Shown: positions 10,320-21,364 of the stretch, piece after piece
Numbering within the stretch: the stretch's first letter is position 1
Layout: each line of letters starts with the position of its first letter
NCBI GenBank assembly: GCA_022494885.1
Contig: JAGVSM010004517.1
Span: 1-64,000 of the forward strand
Reading direction: 5' to 3'
From: Micrasema longulum
Taxonomy: Eukaryota > Arthropoda > Insecta > Trichoptera > Brachycentridae
Length of the DNA: 64,000 nt
The notes under the pieces: model-generated
Seen by the model: the letters and a program-made list of their open reading frames with translations, nothing else
The model's database searches: none
What the model was told of the DNA's origin: nothing
Program-made: the position numbers and the translations under genes

Positions 10320-10680
10320 TTGCAATAGAGAGGGAAAACATTTTTGCCAAGGGAATATGGAAGTCTAGGCATTTACAGGACTTAAAATCTGTCATAGGCT
10401 GGTTCAAATGACCGCTTTACACAGTGCGAAATATTCACTATTCTGGGTATGTTTACACATCCACATTCATGATTATTTTTACATTACCTCAACTCTTCCA
10501 TCTGTTGACTTTTGCAAACTAAAAGAGCTGAAGCCTTTATTGATGTCGGTGAGTTTCATCTGGATAAATTATTTTACCTCCTAGGTAATGCCTAAAAATA
10601 CTTTAAATTTTTTATGCAAGTTATTTTAATCAACAATATTTTGAGTATGTCCAAATGTTTGTAGGGAGTTATTTAGATTG
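10320..10680 (+). repeat. FB fold-back family, long copy
   Basis: Starts TTTGTTGCAATAGAGAGG, has GGGAATATGGAAGTCTAGGC, then a TTCCATCTGTTGAC segment, and ends near ATTTTGAGTATGTCCAAATG. This is one of the longest single-orientation copies. Other members lie at 14257-14336, 24012-24085, 26112-26356, 31580-31985, 44304-44558, 55935-56530 and 59795-59855. Confidence 0.7.
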
Positions 10681-11018
10681 AAACTTAAAGGTAACCGGTA
10701 AATGTACTAAGAAGTGATATTATTTCTTGGTAGTTGTTGTAATATAATTTTAATTTTAAAAAAATAATGTTTTTATACAACTGTCTCACAAATTGATATC
10801 TCTTCTAAGAAAAATATTCCGTTTCACTAATAGCTAGTTCACGCATAATGGATTGAGCGAGATAGACAACAGTTGCCGAAATGACAAACAGCTAAGGTAA
10901 ATTACATATTTTTTACATTTATATATTTTTTTAATCTTACTTTGTCACTCTAACTAACAATTTAACTCTGCAAAGCGTCCTTTTTATTATGAATAAATTT
11001 ACAAAATATATCATTCAA

Positions 11019-11255
11019 AATGATAACGGATAGTGAAAGTGATAAAGAAATAATAGTACCTCGCCGAGAAACTCGGAGGCTTAGCAGCTGAACCTATTCC
11101 GAAAGTGAATTAGACAATAACGATATTTTTTAAGTGATAGTGATAATAATTAATAATATGACTCTTACGAAGATCACGAAATCGAAGAAGCTTTTTCTGA
11201 AGTATTTTTGGATCAATATCGAGCTGATATACCTCATTTACGTTTTGTTTGTAGA
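11019..11255 (+). pseudogene. Transposase N-terminal remnant (piggyBac-like, tentative)
   Basis: About 25 codons from an ATG read MITDSESDKEIIVPRRETRR before a stop, then YSESELDNNDIF and, after a shift, DSYEDHEIEEAFSEVFLDQY. Acidic, Ser/Asp/Glu-rich N-termini followed by a basic patch are common in piggyBac transposases. The assignment depends mainly on the TTAA-type ends around it. At least two stops and one frameshift make it non-functional. Confidence 0.45.
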
Positions 11256-11834
11256 ATGGAGTTTGTATAGTAATAATTACGTTTTGCTAGTAGAGTAATA
11301 ATTACTACCTAATGAACAGCTAAAACATTTTGATTTCCCATTACTGTGGGTACCCATTATAATGAATTAACAAATGATTTTTTAAATATTCAAACGTCCT
11401 AATTGACAATCATTAGGTTCCATGGTGAATTATTTTTATGTTTTATGACTCTTTACTTATTTGTTTATATTCTTAATTATGGGGTTTTCCGGTGATAGAG
11501 CTAGATAAGAGTTTTTATATTAAAGGTAAAGTATTCAATTAGTTATTCATTACGGAAGTACATCAATATTTTCGTAATCACTGAATCGGGTTTAATAGCG
11601 GGGAAAACACCGAATATAATTATTTTCCTCAAATGTCATATAAGTGATTAAAAATCTTACTTTTAACATTGATTTATTTTTTATTTCACTGTTTTTGGAA
11701 TGTAAAAAAGTTCACTGTTTCAGGTCCCGACTAGCTAGAAGTTTCCTGTGTTTATTCGTTTCTCTTTTCTTAAAAGCACTGCGAATTTAAACATCATAAG
11801 TAAATTTATAATGAGGATGTTTAGTGGTTTAAAA

Positions 11835-12215
11835 AAAAATGTTAATAGACAAAGCTTTTTTTTTCAATTTTTATGTATCGTATTATCAGCGCTACGATCT
11901 TTTAAAGTTTTGTATTTCTGACATTAATCCACGTGTGACGTCACAAGGTCTCTTCCGCTTCTTCTCAGTTAGTTCTGTTGATTGGTCCATTGACGATTAG
12001 CAAACCGGATATCTTAAACAACCCCCTTATCATTGGTTGAGTCATATGAACAAGTGACGTCGTTCAAAGTTGTTCGTTTTCATTAAAATATTTTTAATTA
12101 TTTTTTATTCATTTTCAAGAAACTTTGCTGCACAATTTAATGCTTAATTTTTTACTGTGCGTAAGAAAATATTTTTTGTATTAAATTTTCCGTAGGCCTG
12201 AAAGAGGTACGAAAC
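11835..12215 (-). repeat. Dispersed repeat with GACGTCACACG core, copy 2
   Basis: Reverse complement of the 7541-7890 family. The shared CCACGTGTGACGTCAC and ATCAGCGCTACGATC anchors lie near 11890-11945, and AAGAAACTTTGCTGCA lies near 12117-12132. It sits inside the TTAA-bounded relic. Confidence 0.7.
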
Positions 12216-12369
12216 TAAATAATAACCCGTCGAATAGTAATTTTTATGTTTTGAAAATGTTTTATACCACTGACGGTTAAGTGCAACAAGCAGTTCCCGA
12301 ATTCATTTACCCTTTTGGGGATTATGACGTCAGCATCAGTCTAGTTAGAACTTTATGATAGGGATTAAC

Positions 12370-12389
12370 AACAACGATATATCGTTGTT
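12370..12389. repeat. 20-bp perfect palindrome next to the piggyBac-like end
   Basis: AACAACGATATATCGTTGTT is exactly self-complementary and abuts the right inverted end. Subterminal palindromes can be transposase-binding sites, but this is only inferred from position. Confidence 0.6.
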
Positions 12390-12407
12390 TAGCAGTATAA
12401 GGGTTAA

Positions 12408-13074
12408 ATTTTCAAAATGGTCGTGCATACAAATATTATGTAAGTTTTTTGAATTCGTGTTTTTATTAAAGCTAATTTATTAGTCTCTTAAAGTTTACGT
12501 TCAGTGAAAATAACGTTTCAAACATGAAGACTCTCTTTGGCATTAGTGTAGCTGTTTTTGTTTTTTTTTCTCGAAAACACCAAAACGGGAGTTTGCTATC
12601 TTTGCTTCTAATGCCCTCAAATATTATATTCAAATTTTTATATGACAATCTTTGTAAAATAAAATAATGTTTCGAAAATGTACTGTAAAATGCTACATTG
12701 TATTAATAATCATAGACATTAAATCGTAAAACTTTGTATTATCAACATCATTCTCACGCAGCTATTGTTATTATTTAGAACTTAAGCTAGTTTAAGCTCC
12801 AGTAGGACAAACCAATAAAATGAATTCACTTAAGCCATATTCCGTAAGACAAGTAAATTGCATTTAAATTCATAATAATATATAATGCACCCGCGTTTTG
12901 TATTATTATGTACTTACAAATGCAATTATAGCTTAAAACAACTTTTCATACAATGTAGTGTGATGAAGGGTAGATTGGAGCTACTATGATCATTTTTATC
13001 ATAATCAAAGCACTGTCAAAGGTTCTACAGGGTATCTTGATCACCCTTTGTAAAGAGGTAAGATGATCAATTAG
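12408..13074. other. Unassigned DNA
   Basis: A+T-rich. 12960-13070 has words resembling SINE-1 tail parts (ATGATCATTTTTATCATAA, GAGGTAAGATGATCA) in scrambled order, probably a rearranged SINE relic. Confidence 0.35.
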
Positions 13075-13150
13075 AAACATTTCATAGTTCTTGGATTAGC
13101 ATCTGAATTTTACCAATACGTTTTCCCATACATCGTTAGGTGCGAATAAG
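13075..13150 (+). repeat. SINE-1 tail relic (weak)
   Basis: Reads TTTCATAGTTCTTGGATTAGCATCTGA in part, then ACCAATACG and CATCGTTAGGTGCG, a shortened version of the SINE-1 tail. The tRNA-like head is missing. Confidence 0.4.
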
Positions 13151-13153
13151 CAC

Positions 13154-13480
13154 GTAACAGAAGAATATTAGGAATTTCCTGGAGAGACCACATCGCTAAT
13201 GAAGAGGTTCTCAGTAGAATCGAAGAAGAAAGGCACCTAATCAAAACTATCTCCGAGAGGTGGACCCAACGAATCGGTTACATTATGCGCTATGAGGTTC
13301 TCCTGCATGACATTATAGAGGAAAAAGCCAAGGGGACAAATTACAGTGGGCGCCCCCGACGGGAGTATTCAGAACAAGTGTGCGAGGATTTAAACTGCAC
13401 TTAATATGTTGAGCTGAAGAGAGCTGCAGATAATAGAGAGCAGTGAAGGGCGAGATGCAGGACTTTGCTGCAAACCAATC
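13154..13480 (+). mobile_element. LINE-E ORF2 C-terminal fragment
   Basis: Plus-strand frame from 13154 reads NRRILGISWRDHIANEEVL, SRIEEERHLIKTISERWTQR, IGYIMRYEVLL and SGRPRREYSEQVCEDL. After a stop it resumes YVELKRAADNREQ. The RILGISWRDHI..EEVL..I pattern and the following GRP/LKR..A.NRE block are characteristic of the extreme C-terminus of RTE-like ORF2 proteins. Two stops are visible and there is no RT core. The opposite-strand 89-codon frame at 13313-13582 is a shadow. Confidence 0.82.
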
Positions 13481-14237
13481 CCCAAGATTGAGACTGCGAA
13501 GAAAGATGAAAAGATAATGGTGACAATATAACTTAAGTTGAATAGTAACAGTACGTAGTTTTTCCCAAAATAATATCTGCATTATTCATAGAATTAAGAA
13601 TAGTCCAGAAACCGCATACGCACATCAAACAGAAGGCGAATTAACTACTCATAAATGAGTAGGTATACGTTTTGACCAATTAGTTTCTTTATAGACAAAA
13701 TGGAAATTTCGTTAGTGTTGCCAGGATAGTAAACTTTTTTACCCTACTTTGCTCATCTAATGAGAGAATTTATGAAAAATGAATCTCGAATTAAACAACT
13801 CTGTAGTGGACGTTTGACCGACATTATCTTCAAAACATCAAATATTATTTGACATGATATAAAAATATCCGTTTCATGTCAAATAAAATTTGTTTTATAT
13901 TTTAAGTTCAAAGTTCATTAATTCAATTACTCTTATTAAATAACCCTTTACTTATCCTCTGTTGTGTCAATCAATGTTTCCGCGTGCACAATAAAATTTT
14001 GGAGAAATTAACAGATTGCTTTTTTTCCCTTACATTTGTGTTATGGTTATATTCTTCGCAATCTGGCAATATTACCCGGTGACTTCAAGTATGCGCGCGG
14101 GAAAGTGTGTCTAAGTGGGGGAATTATTGGACACAGTCCGATGTATTAAAATATGATTCTTCGCTCCTTCTGGACTTTTCTTAATTCCATGGTATTATTA
14201 TTATTTCTATCTATCTGTCTTCTAATTGAAAGCTTTT
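13481..14237. other. Unassigned DNA, possible transposon-end motif
   Basis: Two spots resemble inverted ends: TAGTGTTGCCAGGATAG near 13714 and CAATCTGGCAATATTA near 14060. They match over about 10 of 13 bases, but flanking duplications do not agree. Otherwise A+T-rich with nothing recognised. Confidence 0.3.
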
Positions 14238-14256
14238 GTCTTTTTTAAATTTGTTG

Positions 14257-14336
14257 CAACAGAAGTAAAACATTTTTGAGAAGGGAATATGGAAGTCTTG
14301 AGCTTATGACGTTTGGACATTCACAAAACATTGTTG
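14257..14336 (+). repeat. FB family, internally deleted copy
   Basis: TTGTTGCAACAGAAGTAAAA, then GGGAATATGGAAGTCTTGAG, joined directly to a GTTTGGACATTCACAAAACA end. AT-rich flanks TTTTGTCTT..TTTAAA resemble each other on both sides (14238-14256 and 14337-14355), a possible long target duplication. Confidence 0.6.
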
Positions 14337-14355
14337 TTTTTGTCTTCATTTAAAA

Positions 14356-15334
14356 TCTTACGTTTTTTATTTCAGAGTAATTGATTAATTTAACACTTAT
14401 GCCTTTTTATTATTATTTGAATTTTCAAATAAATAAATTAGACACGTGATATTCGATGGAGAATACATTTCAAATTTATTGTCTACATCTACACGGCACG
14501 GTAAAACTGTGGTGGGTTTATATTTATTTTATTCTTTTGCACCAGTTAGAATTTATTCAGCCGTGACTCTCAGCTGAAAATTCTGCAAATTGAGATCGAC
14601 TAGATATTAATCGGTTTCATGGTGTACTGGTTTTTCCGTTTGCCTGATAAAAAAGAAATAAATAATTGTAAAACAATAAATATCAATCCACCATATAAAT
14701 GGTACTTTACCATACCGTGTGGATTTTTGCCATGGTGTGAAATAGAAGATATCCCGCGGTGGGCTCGTGGTTCGTACGTGCACAGTGGTTCCAGTCTCTG
14801 AGAATGTACTTTAGATATATTTAAGTCAAAAATATTTATACTGCAATATAGATATATCAGTACCACATCTAATATTGCCCATAACCATACATTTGTTTAT
14901 TACTTTTAACAAATTAAAAAGCGGGTGTTTTAACTATCCAGTATCAATTACAGCCGTACGTTCAAAGTACCCCCGATTTCCCCTAGATTTCTATTTCACG
15001 TTTAAATTTTAATCCCCTATAAGTTTGAATTGATTTTGCATGAACTTATCTGTGAATATTTAAATAAAATAGTAAACGAGAAACATTGACAAATATAACA
15101 TTATATTAATATTACCAGTGTACACCAAAAATAAAGACAAAACTAATTAAGAGAAAAATGATCTAAAAATTTTTTTAATAAGTAAATATTTGCTTTGAAA
15201 AGTAATGTAATATGGATTTTCATACTATTTTAGGGCTGTAATCTGATAAAAAGTAAAAAAAATCATACGATTTCGTCATTTTCAAACGCCGTTCTTTAAA
15301 AAATGTGGCATTAAAGGAAATTAAATATATATAT
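14356..15334. other. Unassigned DNA with a SINE-like start at 14617
   Basis: TTTCATGGTGTACTGGTTTTTC at about 14617 resembles a SINE-1 head, but no B box follows. 14745-14800 is locally GC-richer (CCCGCGGTGGGCTCGTGG). Frames on both strands here have no family motif. Confidence 0.35.
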
Positions 15335-15790
15335 GTATATTCAATTCAATTCATTTATTTAAATATAACACATAAATAACAAACAAATATTCAATACGTA
15401 CACATTATAAAAATGAAAAAAATACATGAAAGAGACTTATGTCAAAGTAGTTGGAGAATCCTGCTCCGGGAAACCCCTTCGGATACATGGAACAGATTAA
15501 TATCCAGAGCGATGTTGTTCAGCATAGCGGTAGCCCTTCCAACAAGCATAACCATAGGCAGGTTGGTCCTGTATATCGGAATATGAAACAATCTATGCTG
15601 ACGATGTCTTAGGTTATTATCAGGAACATGCAAACCAATGCTCATCATAATCTCAGAATTATCGATCACACCGCGCAACAATCGATAAAAATGTGTAGTT
15701 AAATACACATTCCTTCTAGTCTCTAAACTGTTGTAGCCAAGCATACCCTGGAGAAGCTCGGTCGGGTAGAGCCAAGGATAATATTATGGT
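15335..15790 (-). mobile_element. LINE-F (Jockey/CR1-type) ORF2 C-terminus
   Basis: Minus frame 15442-15744 (100 codons) reads YNSLETRRNVYLTTHFYRLL, MMSIGLHVPDNNLRHRQHRL and ALDINLFHVSEGVSRSRI. A second copy with the same order lies at 37860-38412. This is the C-terminal tail after the RT domain in Jockey/CR1-type elements. Upstream codons near 15760 match LYPTELLQGM, so homology extends past the first methionine. The 3' end carries AAATAAATGAATTGAATTGA, a simple-repeat tail. Truncated: no RT catalytic motifs. Confidence 0.85.
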
Positions 15791-16733
15791 ATTACTGTTT
15801 GAAAATATACTTAAAAATGTATAAAACTAAAATATAATTACTTTTCGACCGGAGGATTACGCCTCTTGAAATTAAACTCATGTACAATGGTATTCATATA
15901 AAGACAAAATGTTTCATTAAAAAAAAACTACTGATTGAAAAATAACAACTTAAATGTTTCGGTTTTTTTTTTTAAATACAACGATGTTCAATTTTAAAAA
16001 GATAAATTTTATGGTATTTTTCTTAAATCAAACCTTTAATTGTGTCTTTAATAATCGTTTAAATCGTTAAAAAATTGAAATATTTTATTTCAAGCCCTTT
16101 TTTATCGAATAATGTTTTTTTTAAGAACAATAAATGTTCGTTATAAATATTTAATTTCTACAGTACGCTTTTATCAGAGAGCTTTAATAATATTAAAACA
16201 CAGTTTTTTTTTAATAGTATGCTTATATTTATGTTAAAGAATATTCATTCACTAACTTATCATTATCTCTTTTATTTTGATTTATTTTATCAAAAAATAC
16301 AGTTAGATATTTGTATTTCAGCCGTACAATATTTTTTTCTTTCTCCCATGCAATAAATTAGTATTAGTTATGAGGATTATATATTTTCTTGATCATGTTT
16401 GCTTAAACTAATTAAAATAATATGTATTTTCTGATGGGATTCAAAGATTATGGAATTGACAGCTGAAAGAGGGCGTCATAAACCATGATGAATGATCTTT
16501 GAACAATTTCTTAATAAAAAACAAACCGACATACGCTACTAACCATTTTTTAGTACTTAACTTTTAGATTGTGAATTAGTGATAGAAAAATATTTTATCA
16601 ATGTTGAAGCCTATTTGTTTTATTTGGATGTATAAAAAAATGGCAAGCAGTACGATGTACGCAAACACACGTAGAATTTGAAAACATTGTTTAAATCAAT
16701 TTATGGGTATCTATCACGAAATTCGGCTTTTTT
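15791..16733. other. A+T-rich DNA, nothing recognised
   Basis: Long A/T-rich stretch with repeated TTTTTTTT runs. No inverted ends, tRNA-like head or RT motif seen. Confidence 0.55.
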
Positions 16734-17355
16734 GTCGGCCTCGTTGTGCAATGGTCAGCGCTTTTGCGTATCATGCAAGAGGTTCCGAGCTCGATTTCAA
16801 CATGGTTGATATTAAATACTTATTTAAAAAGGGTATTTTTGCACCCAAACATCTTATAGTCCCTGTGGTGATAATCTAAATCTTCTCTACCCCCTAGAGA
16901 GTGACTAATTAAAAGTTTTTTTTTAATGTGACGACACTTTGCCTTATATAATGGCCACACTGACGATTTAACGCCAAATGGTGGATAAAACTGCTTCAAA
17001 AACGGAAATAAAACTAATACGGTTGTTGAATTTAACCTAGTTATGTATTTTGGGTAATGATTAAAGTCGCAATAATGTTCTAAAAAAAAATATTTTTTTA
17101 ATCACATGTTCATATTTTTTGACTTTTAATAATCAGTGTGGCCATATATGAAGCAAAAATTAGTGTGGAAAAAATAAATATCCCCAAATTAATCACTCTC
17201 TAGGGGATAGAGAACATTCATATTTGCACCCCTGGACTGGTACCCATAGCGTAAGACTTATCATCTTATCTTTATGTAAAAAAAAATGATCTTGTTCTGC
17301 GATTGGTGTACCAATGCAGTGCCCTATGCATCATTAGGTGCGGACAAGGAATGAT
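16734..17355 (+). mobile_element. SINE-1, split by a MITE
   Basis: The head at 16734-16800 (GTCGGCCTCGTTGTGCAATG, B-box-like GAGCTCGATTTCAACATGG) and the body to 16866 resume at 17231 with CCTGGACTGGTACCCATAGC, ending in GTGCCCTATGCATCATTAGG and GCGGACAAGGAATGATGATG. Removing 16867-17230 restores the continuity seen in the intact copy at 28016-28285. The B box is degenerate. Confidence 0.8.
16867..17230. mobile_element. 364-bp MITE inserted in SINE-1
   Basis: Starts GGTGATAATCTAAATCTTCT and ends, on the minus strand, GGTGCAAATATGAATGTTCT. The inverted ends continue with TCTACCCCCTAGAGAGTGAC against TCTATCCCCTAGAGAGTGAT, and inner arms around GGCCACACTGA also pair. It is flanked by CCTGT (16862-16866) and CCTGG (17231-17235), a probable 5-bp target duplication with one change. 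The interior has no coding capacity. Superfamily not assigned. Confidence 0.75.
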
Positions 17356-17694
17356 GATGATTATCACAAAATTCAATTTTGTATTAGGAAGAATTTATGG
17401 GAAACAACATTTATAAAGAAAAGGAAAATACCAAAATTCAAACTTAAAGATAAGACGTATCTATACGATAAACAATTTATAAATGAAAAAAATATTATTT
17501 ATAATGTTATTATTAGAGCACACGTAATTTGTTTATTTGGGCCTTACTTCAAGATTCAAAATGAATAAAAAAAATAAAAAAATAATAACATCTACATACA
17601 TAATTTTAACCGCCGACAACAGAGTACAGGATTTCAAATAAATTATTTTTAAAGAAATAAAAGTATTATCTGTTTCCAGGTGGATGAAGAGTAC

Positions 17695-17790
17695 AGTACA
17701 GTTGTGTGTGTGAAAAAGAACCGGTACCTTGGACGAGTGTTTTCGACTCAATGGCTGCTATCAAGTAATAATCCCAATAAAGAAAATAAA
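17695..17790 (+). repeat. GGACGAGTGTTTTYGACTC repeat
   Basis: CCTTGGACGAGTGTTTTCGA and CTCAATGGCTGCT recur at 27465-27490 and 45575-45615, and partly at 44850-44865. A small dispersed motif often found 50-100 bp before a SINE-1 head. Its identity is unknown. Confidence 0.5.
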
Positions 17791-17800
17791 GTTGAGATAT

Positions 17801-18055
17801 GTTGGCCTCGTTGTGTAATGGTTGACGTGTTCGCCTATCAACCTTGAGGGTTCGGGTTCGACTCCTCCAGGGTTGACGTTAATAACGATTGTGAAGGTTT
17901 TTTGAATTGCAATATTTTATTGTTCCTGGACTAGCACCTAAGGAGGAAGACGGATTATCTTACCTTTACGTTACGGATGATCAAACTATTTTGTATTTGG
18001 ATTACCAATGCAGTGCCTTATGCACCACTGAGTGCAGAAAAGGAGGTGATATTGA
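17801..18055 (+). mobile_element. SINE-1 copy
   Basis: Head GGCCTCGTTGTGTAATGGTT, box B GGTTCGACTCC, body CCTGGACTAGCACCTAAGGA, tail CAATGCAGTGCCTTATGCAC ending in GAAAAGGAGGTGATATTGATG. The head has a mutated loop (CTATCAA in place of CTACCAT). The 74-codon frame at 17907-18131 is accidental. Confidence 0.8.
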
Positions 18056-19304
18056 TGAAAATAGTCTGAAAAGTTATGAACTACTTTTACAATATTTTAC
18101 GATATTGTGTTATTGCTCAAAAAACATATAGTTTTTCGCACTGAATAAATTTTTTTTACTGCTTATTGTTAAATACATAATGGTTCAATTTTTTTTGAAG
18201 AACATTACCTTATATTTAACTCATTTTATGATTTGTGTCAAAAAACTTTCTCTTTGCTTAGGACAGTTCTTTAACATCACACAAATCAATAGGAAGAATG
18301 AAAGTAATATGGATGTCTAAACATGGGAAGAATGGTGAATGTTGCACGATTCGTGGTTTATGGTCTGCCTATTTCGTGGTCTGCCTATGTTTAATCATCC
18401 AAAAAATGTGGATGATTAAACATAGGCAGAATGGTAAATGTCACACGGTATGTAGAGTGGCCATTTAAATCAGACAAGTTATAAATAATGCTGATGGTAT
18501 CTATATATAAAATCAGGAAAATACAAAAATAGGGTTTAAACAAGTTGACTTTTCTTGTTATTTGATCATTTATTTTTAGGAAATATTTTTTTGATAATAA
18601 AACCAAATGGAATATTTTTTTATTTACGGACATTGTCTATTTATACAATAAAAAAAATCATGGGTATAATATATCAAACAAATATTTTAGATTTCAAAAT
18701 TAAAATGTGTGATGAAATATATAGCACAGATCATCAGAGGTTATGACTTAAAAATGCACTAAGTAATATTATAAATTCGAAATATTTACTTAACAAAATA
18801 ACACACAGAACATATAAAAATATGTTTGAAATTTTCGAAGCAATTAATTTAATAGGAAAAATTTGCTAAGTAAGTAATTAATTTAATAGAAATATACGAC
18901 TAAATATATTAACAATTTATGGATTTGCCCACGTTAGTAAAATATTAATAAATTATTCAAAAGTCCCGAGCGGAGTGTTCCTATCAATATAATCAGTAAC
19001 ACCAATTAGCGATAGAGATGAGAGGTAGAGAAAAAACATATCGGTCATGAATGAGTTTTGATAAAATCATTAATAAAGCCAGTCATTTTCACAATCGATA
19101 AATTAATTTGTACCAAAAACGCGAATCGATTCATCAAAAAATATTAATAATCATACCAATTATATGCAAATAACTTTTTTTTGAATATTTTAGGGGTGGG
19201 CATACTGGTCAACGAGTGCCGGATTTTCATATGTATGTATATAAATGACCACACCGCTACGTTCCCACGTAGTATGAAATGCATATTTTTTTTTTTCCCC
19301 TATT
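18056..19304. other. A+T-rich DNA with an FB fragment and hairpin
   Basis: 18290-18480 contains FB words (TATGGATGTCTAAACATGGG, AGAGTGGCCATTTAAATCAG) around the perfect hairpin at 18380-18430. The rest, including the 18391-18746 frames, shows no motif. Confidence 0.5.
18380..18430. repeat. Perfect 22-bp-arm hairpin within an FB fragment
   Basis: 18380-18401 (starts TCTGCCTATGTTTAATC) is the exact reverse complement of 18409-18430, with a 7-nt loop AAAAATG. The arm equals the FB segment that reads CTATGTTTGAACATCC elsewhere, so FB sequence is here folded on itself. An extra CTGCCTATTTCGTGGT repeat precedes it. Confidence 0.85.
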
Positions 19305-19478
19305 CGCGCCTAGTTGGTGGATTGGGCACTGCAATGGAATCATTTTGTTACATAGAATGTAATGTGATCAATCCCACATTTGAAAAACTCATATTCTCAT
19401 TCACCCTGCCAGGACTCGAACCCAGGACCTCAATAATGGTAGGGCGAATGCACCAACCACTACACAACGATGTGGGAT
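19305..19478 (-). mobile_element. SINE-1 copy, shortened
   Basis: Minus-strand head CCCACATCGTTGTGTAGTGG, loop CTACCAT (Gly-like anticodon ACC), B box GGTTCGAGTCC. The tail at 19320-19340 reads, on the plus strand, TTGGGCACTGCAATGG. The body between them is shorter than in other copies. Confidence 0.75.
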
Positions 19479-21364
19479 TCTTCACTTTGATTTTCAACTT
19501 CAGGATTTTTACCGAAGAGTTGCCACCGAGTAAAAAACGCTATTTCAGGTTTTTTTTTATTATTATTAATAATAAAACATATTATAATACATACATTACA
19601 AACTATACTCCCAGGAGTTTAAAAAAAAAGACATTCTGGACCGTACATATAAAGAAAAAAATATTTTTGTGACAATACATAATATAATACATAGTTAATA
19701 CATCTGAAATAGGCGTATATAATTATTTAAAAAATACATCCGAAATAGTAAGAAAACACAGTACTTTACATCATCCATATAAATTACATTAATAACTGTC
19801 ACTATCAAAAAGATTTAAGTATTATTTTTTAATATTTTATTCAAATTTTCGTAACTCATCAGTTTCGGTTCTTTTGACATTCAAAACTGTATTCTTTATC
19901 CCCCGGGCACAGGATTCACAGTACAATATTATGTTCTAAAAAAGTAAAAATAATCGGCAAGTAGCGGATTCCTCCTGGTGATTCCGTAAACTATATCGAA
20001 AAGTACCCATACATTTTTTTTTTAAATGGTGTTGATTATTTATATTTTTCTACAGTAATTATAAAAAAAATATAAACTTACAACACTTATAAAAAAACAC
20101 TCGTGAAAATACATCAAAATAGAAAAAAAATATTAAAGAGACATTGTGAGCCTCATGCGGCTCTCGAAATCGATTTGCTCACGCTGTAATATGTTAACAA
20201 CATTTTCACCTTCCATTATTATAATGGCGCTATATTAGTCATTAATTATAATTTTATAACACGATAATTGTGATATAAATAACGCGCCTAACAAACTAGG
20301 TTCCCATGGAAAATAATATTCTACGTGCACAATACATAATCTCGGAGAGAATTAATTATTGTATAAAAAGTGTCGAGATTTTTTTTATCTGTTTTCAATA
20401 GTCAATAAAGAGATTCAATGGTACTTGTTTTTATAACGCGCTAATTAGCTGAAGTGATATGTGAATAAATTATAAGTGATCATTCGGTATTTCATCCACG
20501 CTTTAACTTAACTTCTTCAACAATGAGGCAATCATTACCTATGTATGACTATGGCAGTTTGTAAAACTTTACAGTAAATATATTTTTTGATTGAAGTGCC
20601 ATTTGAATTTTCATTCCTCAAGTTGGCCAACAAAAACTAAAGTCCTTGTAAATAATTTGAAATTTGACAATCACACTCCTTTCGCACTCAGTTCATTATC
20701 TATAGATCGCGATATTTGTATCATTTATCATGTACCAATGAGTTCGGAAAGGGAGAATATTGAAATTTGATGGTCGCTTTTTTCAATTTAAATCATTGCT
20801 TTAATGATTCAATTAAACGTTAAAATTTTTGGGCCATTAACGAGTTGTAAAAACATCAATAATATTATAATTACGCGTGTCGCGATATTTAATAAGTTTA
20901 TTCCTAAATATTCCAGTGGCAGGTTATCAAGTACTCTCCGTGATAAGATGGGAAAAAAGTTTATGTGAATTTTGGCAAATCGTATGACCAGTTAACGACT
21001 GAAGGAATGCCCGCAATATTTATGGACCCATTTATGTCAACAATAATTAACCGATCTGACTTATGACCACGTGCGCATATAAATTATTTTTTTACACGGA
21101 AGTTGTCATAAATTACTATTTGTTTGGATCCAGATTTTGTTTTATTTTAATCCGAATAATCAGACAAATCACAATCGACACTAAGTTATTTAGGAATGCT
21201 ATCTTTGTTAAGTTTTTTTTATATTTTACTTTTTGTGCTGTTACATGTTCACTTAATTGCCATACTTACTAGTTCTTTGCTCAATGTATTATTATTGCGT
21301 TCTTTTTAATTCTTTTTTATTATTAACTTTTTAAAATCATTCTTATGTTGTTGAAATTCCATTT
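19479..21364. other. Long stretch without recognised features
   Basis: Mostly A+T-rich. TTCTTTATCCCCCGGGCACA (19893-19912) resembles TTCCTTATCCGCCTGGACACA near 26553. 20900-21060 is less repetitive than its surroundings and might be unique host DNA. No exon-like signal could be defended. Confidence 0.4.

Larger units (their letters stand above)
9883..12407. mobile_element. piggyBac-like relic, TTAA-bounded, with nested repeats
   Basis: TTAA at 9883-9886 and 12404-12407 flank inverted ends CCCTTACGCTGCTA (9887-9900) and, read on the minus strand, CCCTTATACTGCTA (12390-12403), 12 of 14 identical. TTAA duplication plus CCC-starting ends is the piggyBac signature. Inside, 11019-11250 plus reads like the acidic N-terminus of a transposase: MITDSESDKEIIVPRRETRR, YSESELDNN, and after a frame change YEDHEIEEAFSEVF. 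The catalytic domain was not found. Two similar segments near 10010-10090 and 10800-10875 (AAGAAAAAT.TTCC..., GAGCAAGATAGA) form an internal direct repeat. An FB copy (about 10320-10680) and the 11835-12215 repeat are nested within it. Confidence 0.6.

Noticed and set aside
13313..13582. 89-codon minus-strand protein
   Set aside because: Antisense shadow of the LINE-E frame on the plus strand.
13700..14085. Second hAT-like element (TAGTGTTGCCAG ... CTGGCAATATTA)
   Set aside because: The ends match imperfectly and no shared 8-bp flank was found.
19181..19672. 163-codon plus-strand frame
   Set aside because: It runs through an antisense SINE-1 copy and poly-T runs, and has no conserved motif.
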